Shown here: positions 40,665 to 49,855 of the stretch, piece after piece
How positions within the stretch are numbered: position 1 is the stretch's first letter
Layout: the number at the start of each line of letters is the position of its first letter
Assembly: GCF_016236915.1 (NCBI RefSeq)
Contig: NZ_JAEHOK010000011.1
Span: 1-64,000, forward strand
DNA from: Salegentibacter maritimus
GTDB taxonomy: Bacteria > Bacteroidota > Bacteroidia > Flavobacteriales > Flavobacteriaceae
Length of the DNA stretch: 64,000 nt
Direction: 5' to 3'
The notes under the pieces: generated by a model
Seen by the model: only the letters and a program-made list of their open reading frames with translations
What the model was told of the DNA's origin: nothing
Database searches by the model: none
Made by a program: the position numbers and the translations under genes

Positions 40665-40808
40665 AAAAGCTGTCTAAAAAGTCCTATTTATTTTAAACGT
40701 CAAGCTGAACTGGTTTCAGCTTCTAACATGAAAACAATTAGAATCGTGTTAGGTTCTGAAATAAATTCAGAATGACATTTTAAAAATAAAGCTCTCTAGA
40801 CAGCTTTT
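40665..40808. repeat. Repeat family 1, copy B
   Basis: Arms AAAAGCTGTCTA (40665-40676) and its complement (40797-40808) enclose a full 78-base core (40699-40776). The core begins GTCAAGCTGAA and ends TTCAGAATGAC and contains two small hairpins (AAGCTGAA / TTCAGCTT and TTCTGAA / TTCAGAA). It lies between lon and cmk. The left arm plus flank (tgtctaaaaagtc) matches the IS1182-like left end at 12 of 13-14 positions. Confidence 0.8.
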
Positions 40809-40815
40809 AAACTAA

Positions 40816-43266
40816 TTAAAGCGTCTTGGCGTTTTTCACTTTTTGGTTAGTGATTGCCAAATCTATAACTTCACTCATTTCATTTACATAATGAAATGTA
40901 AGTCCTTTTAAATACTCTTCCTTAATCTCTTTAATATCACGTTCATTCTCTTTACAAAGAATAATTTCTTTAATACGAGCACGTTTAGCTGCTAAGATTT
41001 TTTCTTTAATTCCTCCTACCGGAAGCACTTTCCCCCTTAGGGTTATCTCTCCGGTCATGGCAATGCTTTTCTTTACCTTTCGTTGTGTAAATAAAGAAAC
41101 CAAAGAAGTAAGCATGGTAATCCCGGCACTAGGCCCATCTTTTGGGGTAGCACCTTCGGGCACGTGAATATGTACGTTATATTTTTCAAATACCGCAGGG
41201 TCTAAACCAAGTTCTTCGGCATTAGATTTAATATACTCCATCGCGATGGTAGCCGATTCTTTCATTACTTTCCCTAGGTTTCCAGTGATGTTTAGATTGC
41301 CTTTCCCTTTAGAAAGTATAGATTCAATAAAAAGGATATCACCACCAACTTGTGTCCAGGCCAAACCTGTTACTACTCCGGCAACTTCGTTGTTTTCATA
41401 TTTATCGCGCTCCAGCCTTGGGCTTCCCAAAACCTCTATAATATCTTCATTAGTAACCTTAATATTGTATTCTTCTTCCATCGCAATATTTTTGGCCGCA
41501 TGACGCACCATTTTTGCGATCTGTTTTTCCAGGCCACGAACACCTGATTCCCTGGTGTAACCTTCCACAATTTTTTCTAATTGTGGCTTGGCAATTTTAA
41601 TATCCTGTTTGGTTAAACCGTGTTCTTTTAATTGCTTTGGAAGTAAATGCTGTTTGGCTATTTCTACCTTTTCTTCTATGGTATAACCGGTAACGTTTAT
41701 AATTTCCATACGATCCCTAAGTGCGGGCTGAATGGTATTTAGTGTATTTGCCGTGGCCACGAACATTACTTTAGAAAGATCAAATCCCATTTCTAAGAAA
41801 TTATCGTGGAATTCACTGTTTTGTTCAGGATCCAAAACTTCCAATAAAGCCGAAGAAGGATCACCGGCGTGGCCAATACTTAACTTATCTATTTCATCTA
41901 AAACAAAAACAGGATTACTGGTTCCTGCCTTTTTAAGCGATTGGATAATTCTACCCGGCATGGCACCAATATAGGTCTTTCTATGTCCACGTATCTCGGC
42001 CTCATCACGCAAACCACCAAGAGAAATTCTTACATACTCTCTACCCAATGCCTCGGCCATAGATTTACCAAGCGAAGTTTTACCAACTCCGGGAGGACCA
42101 TAAAGGCAAAGTATAGGCGATTTCATATCGTTCCTTAACTTAAGAACCGCTAAGTATTCAATAATCCTCTTCTTAACATCATCTAGACCATAATGGTCGC
42201 GATCCAGTATTTTTTTGGCTCGTTTTAAGTCGAATTTATCCTTGCTGAATTCATTCCAGGGCAAATCTAAGAAGAGGTCCAGGTAATTTCGTTGAATAGA
42301 ATACTCGGCAACTTGCGGATTCATCCTTTGCATCTTGGAAAGCTCCTTATCAAAATGCTTTTGCACTTTTTCGCCCCATTTTTTATCCTTGGCACGCTGA
42401 CGCATTTCTTCAAGTTCATCTTCATGAGATACCCCACCAAGTTCTTCCTGAATGGTTTTCATTTGTTGATGAAGAAAATATTCGCGCTGCTGCTGGCTCA
42501 TATCGCTTTGCACTTTGCTCTGAATGTCGTTTTTAAGTTCCAGTTTTTGAAACTCAACATTCATATGTCGTAAAGTCGCCAGGGCACGTTCTTTAAGATC
42601 GTTTGTTTCCAGTAGCTTTTGTTTATCCTCTACTGCAAGGTTCATATTAGAAGAAACAAAATTGATTAGAAACGAAGAACTTTCAATATTCTTAATAGCA
42701 AAAGAAGCTTCGCTAGGAATATTTGGGCTCCCTTTAATAATTTCAAGTGCAAGTTCCTTTATAGAATCTATAATAGCAGGAAATTCTTTATTGGCAATAT
42801 CTGGCCTTGCCTCCGGAACTTCCTTAATGCTAGCCATTAAATAAGGATCTTCTTTTACAATTTCGTCTATTTCAAAACGCTTTTTACCCTGAATAATCAC
42901 CGTAGTATTCCCATCAGGCATTTTTAACACTCTCAAAATACGTGCTACTACCCCGGTACGGTAAATATCTTTAGCCGTAGGGTTTTCTACCTCTTCGTCT
43001 TTTTGAGCAACAACCCCAATTATCTTTGAACCATTATTGGCCTCATTTATTAATTTAATTGAAGTATCTCTACCTGCCGTTATAGGAATTACAACCCCCG
43101 GAAACAACACAGTATTTCTTAAAGGAAGAATTGGTAATGTTTCAGGCAATTCTTCACGGTTTATCTCCTCTTCATCTTCAGGCGTCATTAAGGGAATTAA
43201 ATCTGCATCCTGATCTATATCTTGTAATGACAAACTGTCAAAACTTGTTAATTTTGTTTTAGCCAT
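40816..43266 (-). CDS. lon: Lon ATP-dependent endopeptidase
   Basis: 816 residues. Lon N-terminal substrate domain ('[20 protein letters not shown]', from about 42), a coiled region, AAA+ with Walker A '[20 protein letters not shown]' (about 388) and '[14 protein letters not shown]', then the protease domain with the catalytic Ser in '[14 protein letters not shown]' (about 710) and the Lys in '[15 protein letters not shown]'. Lon degrades misfolded and regulatory proteins. It is monocistronic: repeat copy B lies downstream and a 216-base divergent region upstream. Confidence 0.98.
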   Translation of the reverse strand: MAKTKLTSFDSLSLQDIDQDADLIPLMTPEDEEEINREELPETLPILPLRNTVLFPGVVIPITAGRDTSIKLINEANNGSKIIGVVAQKDEEVENPTAKDIYRTGVVARILRVLKMPDGNTTVIIQGKKRFEIDEIVKEDPYLMASIKEVPEARPDIANKEFPAIIDSIKELALEIIKGSPNIPSEASFAIKNIESSSFLINFVSSNMNLAVEDKQKLLETNDLKERALATLRHMNVEFQKLELKNDIQSKVQSDMSQQQREYFLHQQMKTIQEELGGVSHEDELEEMRQRAKDKKWGEKVQKHFDKELSKMQRMNPQVAEYSIQRNYLDLFLDLPWNEFSKDKFDLKRAKKILDRDHYGLDDVKKRIIEYLAVLKLRNDMKSPILCLYGPPGVGKTSLGKSMAEALGREYVRISLGGLRDEAEIRGHRKTYIGAMPGRIIQSLKKAGTSNPVFVLDEIDKLSIGHAGDPSSALLEVLDPEQNSEFHDNFLEMGFDLSKVMFVATANTLNTIQPALRDRMEIINVTGYTIEEKVEIAKQHLLPKQLKEHGLTKQDIKIAKPQLEKIVEGYTRESGVRGLEKQIAKMVRHAAKNIAMEEEYNIKVTNEDIIEVLGSPRLERDKYENNEVAGVVTGLAWTQVGGDILFIESILSKGKGNLNITGNLGKVMKESATIAMEYIKSNAEELGLDPAVFEKYNVHIHVPEGATPKDGPSAGITMLTSLVSLFTQRKVKKSIAMTGEITLRGKVLPVGGIKEKILAAKRARIKEIILCKENERDIKEIKEEYLKGLTFHYVNEMSEVIDLAITNQKVKNAKTL

Positions 43267-43482
43267 AATTTATTTTAGGTCAAACTGTCACAACAGCCTA
43301 TGGTTCTTAATCTTTTATATTTTGGCAAAGCCTTGTTCTTAATGTGCTATGCGGCTTTTAAAGCAATTTCTATTACAAGTAGTCAATTCTTATGCCAGCG
43401 TGTTTTTTATATTTTTTTTCTGAAAACTGTAACAAATCAAAATACGAGCTATCTTTATTATAGAAGCCAGATAGTTTTTTAA

Positions 43483-44043
43483 TTGATTTCAACCATCACA
43501 CATATTAATGATCTTGTTGCACAATGCCAAAAAGGCGACCAGCGTGCACAAATGGAAGTGTATGAACGCTACTATAAAGCTATGTATAATACAGCACTTC
43601 GAATTGTTAAAGATACCGCTGAAGCAGAAGACATTATGCAGGAAGCGTTTTTAAAGGCTTTCTCAAAAATAGATAGTTTACAGGAGGCTTCCACTTTTGG
43701 TGCCTGGTTAAAAAGAATAGTCATCAACCTAAGTATTACTTCTTTTAACCGAAAAGTAAAATTAAATGAAGTAAGCTATAACGATGAGTTAAAAAATGAA
43801 GCAAATGAAAGCGAGGGAATTATTCTTGAAAAGGATTCAAAAAATGAAAAGGTAAAAAAGATTTTAAAAACCTTACAAAGCCTTAAGGAAAATTACCGTA
43901 TCGCCCTAACCTTACACTTAATTGAAGGCTATGATTATGAAGAAATTGCCAGCATTTTAAATCTTAGTTATGCAAATAGCAGAACTACGGTTTCAAGAGC
44001 TAAAGAAAGTTTAAGAAAAAAATTACAGAAAGATGAAAAATGA
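43483..44043 (+). CDS. ECF-type RNA polymerase sigma factor
   Basis: 186 residues from a TTG start; the first ATG (residue 24) would cut off the beginning of region 2, so TTG (or a rarer codon nearby) is used. Region 2: 'LVAQCQKGDQRAQMEVYERY' and 'DIMQEAFLKAFSKIDSL'; region 4: 'LKENYRIALTLHLIEGYDYE' and 'EIASILNLSYANSRTTVSRA'. It overlaps the next gene by 11 bases. The downstream product looks like its membrane anti-sigma factor, so the pair is probably an envelope-stress switch. Neighbouring exported solenoid proteins may be its targets. Confidence 0.92.
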   Translation: MISTITHINDLVAQCQKGDQRAQMEVYERYYKAMYNTALRIVKDTAEAEDIMQEAFLKAFSKIDSLQEASTFGAWLKRIVINLSITSFNRKVKLNEVSYNDELKNEANESEGIILEKDSKNEKVKKILKTLQSLKENYRIALTLHLIEGYDYEEIASILNLSYANSRTTVSRAKESLRKKLQKDEK

Positions 44044-44599
44044 CGATATAAATACGCTTTTTAAGGAGCTGGATTTTGATATTTCAGAGCCGGCTTCAGG
44101 GCACAAAGACAGGTTTAAGAAAAAGCTCGAAGAGCAACATAGCCAATCGAAAAAGCAGAAGCATGGCAGGCTTACAAGAAACCTTTGGGGCCCACTATTT
44201 TCGATAGCTGCTATTCTTGCAATAGCTTTTATGGTTTTCACGGGAATATTCAATGAAAATTCTATTCAAAATAAAGGTGATCTAGCAAGTGTTTCCCCAC
44301 AAATGAAGGAAACAAAACAGTTTTACACCCAGCTTATTGAAACTGAACTTAAAGCCCTAAATGCCGAAAACAGCCCGGAAACCGAAGCTATTATAAACGA
44401 TGCTTTAACCCAGCTGGAAAAACTGGAGAACGAATACAAAAAACTTGAAAAAGACTTGCAAGATAGCGGCCAGGACAAAAGAGTTATTTATGCGATGATC
44501 TCTAATTTTCAGCAAAGAATAGATCTTTTAAACCAGGTGCTTGAGCAAATAGACAATATTAAATCCCTAAAAAATCAGAGCAATGAAAACTATATTTAA
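44033..44599 (+). CDS. Probable membrane-anchored anti-sigma factor
   Basis: 188 residues. A cytoplasmic N-terminus (about 1-48) with 'KNDDINTLFKELDFDISEPA', one membrane helix near 52-72 ('LFSIAAILAIAFMVFTGIF') and a periplasmic helical coiled coil (about 85-185; 'DALTQLEKLENEYKKLEKDL'). The topology and the 11-base overlap with the sigma gene match anti-sigma factors; no zinc-binding HxxxCxxC motif is present, so the class is not identified. The 3' end overlaps the next gene by 17 bases. Confidence 0.75.
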   Translation: MKNDDINTLFKELDFDISEPASGHKDRFKKKLEEQHSQSKKQKHGRLTRNLWGPLFSIAAILAIAFMVFTGIFNENSIQNKGDLASVSPQMKETKQFYTQLIETELKALNAENSPETEAIINDALTQLEKLENEYKKLEKDLQDSGQDKRVIYAMISNFQQRIDLLNQVLEQIDNIKSLKNQSNENYI

Positions 44600-45668
44600 C
44601 CTTATAACGCTAGCCTTACTCCTTCCGGCAGTAACTTTTTGTAATAGCGATTTAAACGGCCGGCATACCAAGACTAAAAAAGTCACAAAATCTTACAATG
44701 TAAGCGCCACCGACAAACTCACTATTGATAACAGCTACGGAAATATTGATATTTCTACCTGGGACCAGAATAAAGTGATTATTGAAGTGAACATAAAAAC
44801 CAATGGTGACGATAAAGAGAAAGTACAAAAGAAACTGGAAGAAATAAACATAGAGTTTAACCAGTCTTCTTCGGGGGTGAGTGCAAAAACCCATTTTAAA
44901 AAAGAAGAACAGTCCTGGTGGAGTTCACTTTTTAATAGTTCCAATAATGTAAATATGGAGATTAACTACGTGATAAAGGCTCCCGAAAGACATAGTTTAG
45001 ATATTAAAAACGATTACGGCGGAATTTATATAGACCGATTATTGGGTAATGCGAAAATAAGTTGTGATTACGGCAAAGTAGACATTGGCGAATTAAGAGG
45101 AGCCTCGAACATACTAAGTTTTGATTATACACGAAATAGCCATATTGGATATGTTAGAAATGCCGAAATAAACGCAGACTATAGCGGATATATAATTGAA
45201 GAAGCCGAAAAGCTATATGTGAATGCCGATTATACCGATTCACAAATTAAAAAAGTGGCTCAGCTTGATTTTAATTGTGATTATGGTAGTATTAACATAG
45301 AAAAAGCCAAAAAAATTGTAGGCAATGGCGATTACCTGAGCACCAAAATAGGACGTGTTTTTGAATCTTTAGACCTTAATTTAGATTATGGCTCAGCCAG
45401 TATAGAAAAGCTTATAAAAGGTGTTTCTAAAGTAGAAATAAACACCGATTATGCCGGGGTAAAACTAGGTTACGACGGCGAACACCCCTTTAATTTCACT
45501 ATAAAATCTTCATATGGAAACGCAAAAGGCCTGGAACAATTGGAAATTAAAAAGCGTCACGACAAAAATACCAGTAAATTATATGAAGGCTATCACCTAC
45601 AAGAAAACACCGGAAATTCTATTTATATAAACACCAATTACGGAAATGTAACTTTTAATAAAAACTAA
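44583..45668 (+). CDS. Exported DYG-repeat beta-solenoid protein (DUF4097-like)
   Basis: 361 residues with a signal peptide ending near 'AVTFCNS' (about 20). About eleven repeats of 17-21 residues follow from residue 50, each starting with (N/D)Y(G/S/T): 'NSYGNIDIST', 'NDYGGIYIDR', 'CDYGKVDIGE', 'ADYSGYIIEE', 'CDYGSINIEK', 'LDYGSASIEK', 'TNYGNVTFNK'. The regular spacing implies a right-handed beta helix, the fold of DUF4097/adhesin-like proteins. It overlaps the anti-sigma gene and is followed 27 bases later by a head-GIN gene. Its role is unknown; envelope localisation is inferred. Confidence 0.82.
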   Translation: MKTIFNLITLALLLPAVTFCNSDLNGRHTKTKKVTKSYNVSATDKLTIDNSYGNIDISTWDQNKVIIEVNIKTNGDDKEKVQKKLEEINIEFNQSSSGVSAKTHFKKEEQSWWSSLFNSSNNVNMEINYVIKAPERHSLDIKNDYGGIYIDRLLGNAKISCDYGKVDIGELRGASNILSFDYTRNSHIGYVRNAEINADYSGYIIEEAEKLYVNADYTDSQIKKVAQLDFNCDYGSINIEKAKKIVGNGDYLSTKIGRVFESLDLNLDYGSASIEKLIKGVSKVEINTDYAGVKLGYDGEHPFNFTIKSSYGNAKGLEQLEIKKRHDKNTSKLYEGYHLQENTGNSIYINTNYGNVTFNKN

Positions 45669-45695
45669 CTATTCATCAATCAAAAAAAACACATC

Positions 45696-46430
45696 ATGAA
45701 AAATCTATTTTTAATTTTATCAATATCATTTTTAACTATAACTCCTGCCCAATGCCAATGGTGGAGCAGTAATAACAGTATTAAAGGCAATGGCAATTTA
45801 ACTTCAGAAAAAAGAAATACGGGCAACTATGATGCAATCTCACTCGTAGGCTCTATGGATGTTGAATTAATTGCGGGTAGTGAGGGTAATTTAGTTGTAG
45901 AAGCCGAAAGCAATTTACTAGAATATATTACTACAGAAGTTAACAATACAACTTTAAAAATTTCGGTAGAAAAAGGCTATAATTTAAAGCCTTCCCGAAA
46001 TAAAGGAATCAAAGTAATTGTTCCTTTTAAAGATTTAGATGCTGTAGAAGTAACCGGATCAGGTGATGTATGGAACACCCATAAAATAAAAGCCAAAAAG
46101 TTTAACACCCAGGTTACCGGTTCTGGTGATGTTAAATTAGACCTGGAGGTAGAAAACCTGATGGGAAAAATTACCGGTTCGGGAGACATTCTTTTATCGG
46201 GAAAGGCCAGGGATTTTAACTGCAAAGTAACTGGCTCGGGAGATTTTAAGGCCTATGATCTAAGAGCTGATAATGTTGAAGCCACAGTGATGGGATCAGG
46301 AGATATCCAGGTTTCAGCAAATTCTAGCTTAAAAGCCAAAGTTATGGGCTCTGGTGATATTAAATATAAAGGTAATCCTACTAACCAGGATTTTAAAACC
46401 TCGGGGTCGGGTTCCATTTCTTCAAATTAA
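45696..46430 (+). CDS. Head-GIN (DUF2807) exported protein with GSGD turns
   Basis: 244 residues. The signal peptide ends near 'ITPAQCQ' (about 21). Core 'IKGNGNLTSEKRNTGNYDAI' and 'SLVGSMDVELIAGSEGNLVV' at 28-65, then a solenoid with at least seven 'TGSGD'/'MGSGD' turns spaced 17-22 residues ('VTGSGDVWN', 'VTGSGDVKLD', 'ITGSGDILLS', 'VTGSGDFKAY', 'VMGSGDIQVS', 'VMGSGDIKYK', 'TSGSGSISSN'). It is the last gene of the sigma / anti-sigma / solenoid set and ends before a terminator. The function is unknown. Confidence 0.9.
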   Translation: MKNLFLILSISFLTITPAQCQWWSSNNSIKGNGNLTSEKRNTGNYDAISLVGSMDVELIAGSEGNLVVEAESNLLEYITTEVNNTTLKISVEKGYNLKPSRNKGIKVIVPFKDLDAVEVTGSGDVWNTHKIKAKKFNTQVTGSGDVKLDLEVENLMGKITGSGDILLSGKARDFNCKVTGSGDFKAYDLRADNVEATVMGSGDIQVSANSSLKAKVMGSGDIKYKGNPTNQDFKTSGSGSISSN

Positions 46431-46467
46431 GCTTGTAGATATAATTTATTTGAAAAAGGAAAATTGC

Positions 46468-47805
46468 TTACATCCTGTCTTTTAAGGCAGGATTTTTTAT
46501 GGGCACCCTTAAAAGTAATATTACACCTGCAATAAAGAAAACCACTAAAAATAAAATTGAATTCCGTACGCTGCCGGTAATTTGTGCTACCATTCCATAA
46601 AGCAACATCCCTATAACGATCCCAATTTTTTCGGCTACATCATAAAAACTGAAATAACTGGCGGTATCTATGGTATTTTTTGGAAGCATTTTAGAATAGG
46701 TAGACCTGGATAATGATTGGATTCCGCCCATCACCAAACCTACTGAAGCGGCTGCTACATAAAATTGCTGCGGACTTACTATAAAAAATGCATAACCGCA
46801 AATTCCTATCCATATCAAATTGATAAAAATTAAGATTTTAATATTCCCAAATTTTATGGCCAATCTGGAAGTTAAGGTAGCACCAAGTACAGCCACCAGT
46901 TGAATTAATAAAATACTAATTATTAATCCTGTGGTTGCGTCCTGCTCTCCCCATTCCAATTCTTCAATTCCAAAATAAGTTGCGATAAGCATTATGGTTT
47001 GCACTGCCATGCTATAAACAAAAAATGCAATTAAATATCTTTTAAGTTGAGCATTGTGCTTAAGGCTTATCCATATACCACGAAGTTCCCTAAATCCGTT
47101 AAAAAGTACATTTTTGGTAAGTGTCGCTTTTTTGTTTCCTTTCGGTAAGTAAGCATAGGTGTATTGGCTAAAACCAATCCACCATAACCCGGTTAAAACA
47201 AAAGATAAGCGTGTTGGCAAAGCCTCACTTTCAAAGCCCAGAACCTCATAATTTAAAATCATTCCCAGGCAAATAACCAACAAGATAACACTCCCAATAT
47301 ATCCCAAAGAGAATCCCTGGGCACTCACCTTATCTTGCTGATTGGGAAAAGCAATATCCGGTAAATAAGAATTATAAAAAACCAAACTAGCCCAAAAGCC
47401 AATAAGTGCAAAAAAATAACAGAGTAACCCGAACCACAACTGTTCTAAGTTAAACCAAAAAAGACCAATACAGGATATAGCGCCTAAATAGCAAAAAAAC
47501 TTCAGAAAATTTTTCTTATTACCAACATAATCCGCAATCCCCGATAAAAACGGACTTAATACAGAAACCACCAAAAAAGCAATTGCAGTCACATAACTAA
47601 TAAGGGAATCGTTATTAAAACTTATTCCCAAAAAATCTACAGTATCTTTAAGAATAGCACCATTTTCATCTTTAACAATGGTTAGGGCTCCATAAAATAT
47701 AGGGAAAATAGCCGATGAAATTACCAGGCTGTAAACCGAATTAGCCCAATCGTAGAAAGCCCAGGCACGTAATAATTTTTTATGCCCTTTGGGAAGTACA
47801 TTCAT
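46468..47805 (-). CDS. UMF1-type MFS transporter
   Basis: 445 residues with about 12 membrane helices. It opens 'LLRAWAFYDWANSVYSLVIS', the N-terminal signature of the UMF1 (Atg22-like) MFS group, and has 'LSPFLSGIADYVGNKKNFLK' (MFS loop 2-3 motif) and 'GGIQSLSRSTYSKMLPKNTI'. Atg22 exports amino acids from the yeast vacuole; the bacterial substrate is unknown. The final codons overlap a plus-strand terminator of the head-GIN gene (46472-46497). Similar hairpins sit on both sides of the gene. Confidence 0.9.
   Translation of the reverse strand: MNVLPKGHKKLLRAWAFYDWANSVYSLVISSAIFPIFYGALTIVKDENGAILKDTVDFLGISFNNDSLISYVTAIAFLVVSVLSPFLSGIADYVGNKKNFLKFFCYLGAISCIGLFWFNLEQLWFGLLCYFFALIGFWASLVFYNSYLPDIAFPNQQDKVSAQGFSLGYIGSVILLVICLGMILNYEVLGFESEALPTRLSFVLTGLWWIGFSQYTYAYLPKGNKKATLTKNVLFNGFRELRGIWISLKHNAQLKRYLIAFFVYSMAVQTIMLIATYFGIEELEWGEQDATTGLIISILLIQLVAVLGATLTSRLAIKFGNIKILIFINLIWIGICGYAFFIVSPQQFYVAAASVGLVMGGIQSLSRSTYSKMLPKNTIDTASYFSFYDVAEKIGIVIGMLLYGMVAQITGSVRNSILFLVVFFIAGVILLLRVPIKNPALKDRM
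46472..46497 (+). terminator. Terminator of the sigma/GIN operon, inside the MFS 3' coding end
   Basis: ATCCTGTC-TTTTAA-GGCAGGAT followed by a T-run on the plus strand. The stem is made of the last codons of the MFS gene on the other strand. Its 16-base core reappears inverted at 47836-47863. Confidence 0.8.
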
Positions 47806-47835
47806 TTATACCGTTTTTAAAAAGCCCTAAAATAG

Positions 47836-47863
47836 AAAAAGCTGCCTTAAAAGACAGCTTTTT
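47836..47863 (-). terminator. Terminator of the M48 peptidase gene
   Basis: AAAAAGCTG / CAGCTTTTT-type stem with 16-base core CTGTCTTTTAAGGCAG (read on the minus strand), shared with the hairpin at 46472. It is flanked by A- and T-runs and could work in both directions. Confidence 0.75.
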
Positions 47864-47888
47864 ACTATAATTTCTAAGTTATCTTGTA

Positions 47889-48707
47889 TTAATAACTTGT
47901 TACGCCATATTTTCTGGCTTCGGCTTTAGCTTCCGGAGCCCATTTTTCTAAATTGTTAATCCTTGTTTGGTTAGACGGGTGAGTACTTAAGAATTCCGGT
48001 GGGGCCTGGCCGTCGTTTTTGGCTGCCATTCTTCTCCATAAATCGGCAGCTTCATCGGGATTATAACCGGCTATAGCCATTAAAGTCAATCCAATTCTAT
48101 CGGCTTCTGTTTCATGACTACGGCTAAAAGGCAACATTACTCCAAGCTGCGTTCCCAAACCATAAGCCTGAGCAAAAATTTGCTGTGTCTCCTGACTTCT
48201 TCCGCTTACCGCTACCGAACCTGCTACCGCACCAAGTTGTTGTAATTGGGCTGCACTCATTCTTTGTGCACCGTGGTCTGCAAGCGCGTGAGCAATCTCG
48301 TGTGCCATTACTACGGCTACACCTGTTTCGTTTTCTGCTACAGGTAAAATTCCGGTAAAAAAGACTATTTTTCCGCCGGGCATAGCAAATGCATTAACCG
48401 CGTCATCTTTTACCAGGTTGTATTCCCATCTAAAATCTTCCAAAAATCCCTGGTAACCATTGGCATTTAAATACCTTTCGGCAGCAGTTTCTATTTTATT
48501 ACCTACACGTTTAATCATTTGTGCTTCCGCAGTTCCCCTTATCACTTCATTTTCAGACAAAAATTGATCGTATTGCTCAAACGAAGCGGGAAATAATTGA
48601 TCGTTAGAAACAAAATTCAAATTCTTTTCTCCAGTAAATGGGTTTGTCTTACAAGCTACTACAAGCAGTAAAACAACCACCATACTCATTGATTTTATAA
48701 GTCTCAT
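47889..48707 (-). CDS. M48 family zinc metallopeptidase lipoprotein
   Basis: 272 residues. Lipobox 'LLLVVAC-K' (Cys about 19). The zinc site 'VVMAHEIAHALADHGAQRMS' (HExxH, about 137) and the third ligand in 'SHETEADRIGLTLM' identify the M48B type (LoiP/YcaL/BepA-like group). 'FAMPGGKIVFFTGIL' is the usual segment before the site. Such periplasmic proteases act in outer-membrane protein quality control. It is monocistronic with its own terminator. Confidence 0.93.
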   Translation of the reverse strand: MRLIKSMSMVVVLLLVVACKTNPFTGEKNLNFVSNDQLFPASFEQYDQFLSENEVIRGTAEAQMIKRVGNKIETAAERYLNANGYQGFLEDFRWEYNLVKDDAVNAFAMPGGKIVFFTGILPVAENETGVAVVMAHEIAHALADHGAQRMSAAQLQQLGAVAGSVAVSGRSQETQQIFAQAYGLGTQLGVMLPFSRSHETEADRIGLTLMAIAGYNPDEAADLWRRMAAKNDGQAPPEFLSTHPSNQTRINNLEKWAPEAKAEARKYGVTSY

Positions 48708-48896
48708 GTTTATTGGTTTAGTTTTGTTAAAATTACAAAAGCCACGAAAGCCTGCTTATTGTTTTAAGCATCATTTAACAAATAACAGGTTTTCAAAAAC
48801 AATACCATATTTTACAAACCTCTGTATAAAGCTATTATTTATAGGCCATAAGCAAATAAGAAATATGTAAATTACCCGTTCTTATCATTAAAAAAA

Positions 48897-49766
48897 ATGA
48901 GTCAGCAAAAAAAAGATCAAATCCCGGTACAAAGATTATTAGTACCCAATTATATAAGGTATACAGGAAGCTTACTTTCTAAACTTTCCCCACTGGCCGC
49001 CAGTAGATTTGCTGCGCAGCTGTTTTTAACGCCATTTAAATATAAACTTCCGGAACGGGAAAAAAATATGGATGAGCTCTCCAATCAATACCGAATTAGT
49101 ATTCCAAAAACACAGCGAGAAATAGTAGTCTATGAATTTGGAGAAAGCAGTAAAAAAATATTATTGGTTCATGGTTGGAGTGGCCGAGGGACCCAGTTGG
49201 CCAAAATAGCCGAAGCCTTAAAAGCAAAAGGCTACAGCACTGTTAGTTTTGATGCTCCCGCCCACGGCAAAGCACCCGGACGAAAAAGCATGATGTTAGA
49301 TTTTATTGATGCCATCCATCTACTGGATAAAAAGTATGGTCGTTTTGATGCAGTAATTGGGCATTCTTTAGGAGGTATGGCTACTCTTAGAGCTGTAAAG
49401 GAAGGCCTTGATACAAAAAAGCTCGTAATAATTGGCACAGCAAATAGTATAACCCACATAACCCGTGAGTTTGCCAGGAACCTAAAGATGAATAGAAAAG
49501 TAGCCGATAAGATGAAAGCCCATTTCGATAAAAAATTCGATATAGATTTAGATAGCTATTCCGGCGCTATTTCGGCTAAAGAGGTGAAAACACCCAGCCT
49601 TGTAGTACACGATGAGAACGATGTTGATGTAGAAATCTCTTCAGCCCACGATATTCACGAAGCGTTGGAAAACAGCGAACTATATATCACAAAAGGATTA
49701 GGACATAGGCGCATTTTGGGCGATCCAAAGGTAATTAACAAAATCACAACGTTCATCGCGGTATAA
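48897..49766 (+). CDS. Alpha/beta hydrolase
   Basis: 289 residues. 'KILLVHGWSGRGTQLAKIAE' is the oxyanion segment (about 83), 'FDAVIGHSLGGMATLRAV' holds the nucleophile Ser (GHSLGG, about 162), the Asp lies in 'LVVHDENDVDVEISSA' and the His in 'ITKGLGHRRILGD'. There is no signal peptide. The substrate is unknown. It follows a 190-base divergent gap and is separate from the msrB genes. Confidence 0.9.
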   Translation: MSQQKKDQIPVQRLLVPNYIRYTGSLLSKLSPLAASRFAAQLFLTPFKYKLPEREKNMDELSNQYRISIPKTQREIVVYEFGESSKKILLVHGWSGRGTQLAKIAEALKAKGYSTVSFDAPAHGKAPGRKSMMLDFIDAIHLLDKKYGRFDAVIGHSLGGMATLRAVKEGLDTKKLVIIGTANSITHITREFARNLKMNRKVADKMKAHFDKKFDIDLDSYSGAISAKEVKTPSLVVHDENDVDVEISSAHDIHEALENSELYITKGLGHRRILGDPKVINKITTFIAV

Positions 49767-49807
49767 TCTTTGTACTTTTAAAATAAAAACACATAACGGA
49801 TATTTTA

Positions 49808-49827
49808 TGCATGTACGCTAGCATGCA
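49808..49827. repeat. TGCATG-N8-CATGCA inverted repeat before msrB
   Basis: Two 6-base arms, separated by 8 bases, 28 bases before the msrB start; a possible operator for a dimeric regulator. Conservation not testable here. Confidence 0.4.
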
Positions 49828-49855
49828 CCGGAGTGGGAATTAAAATTTAAAAGCT

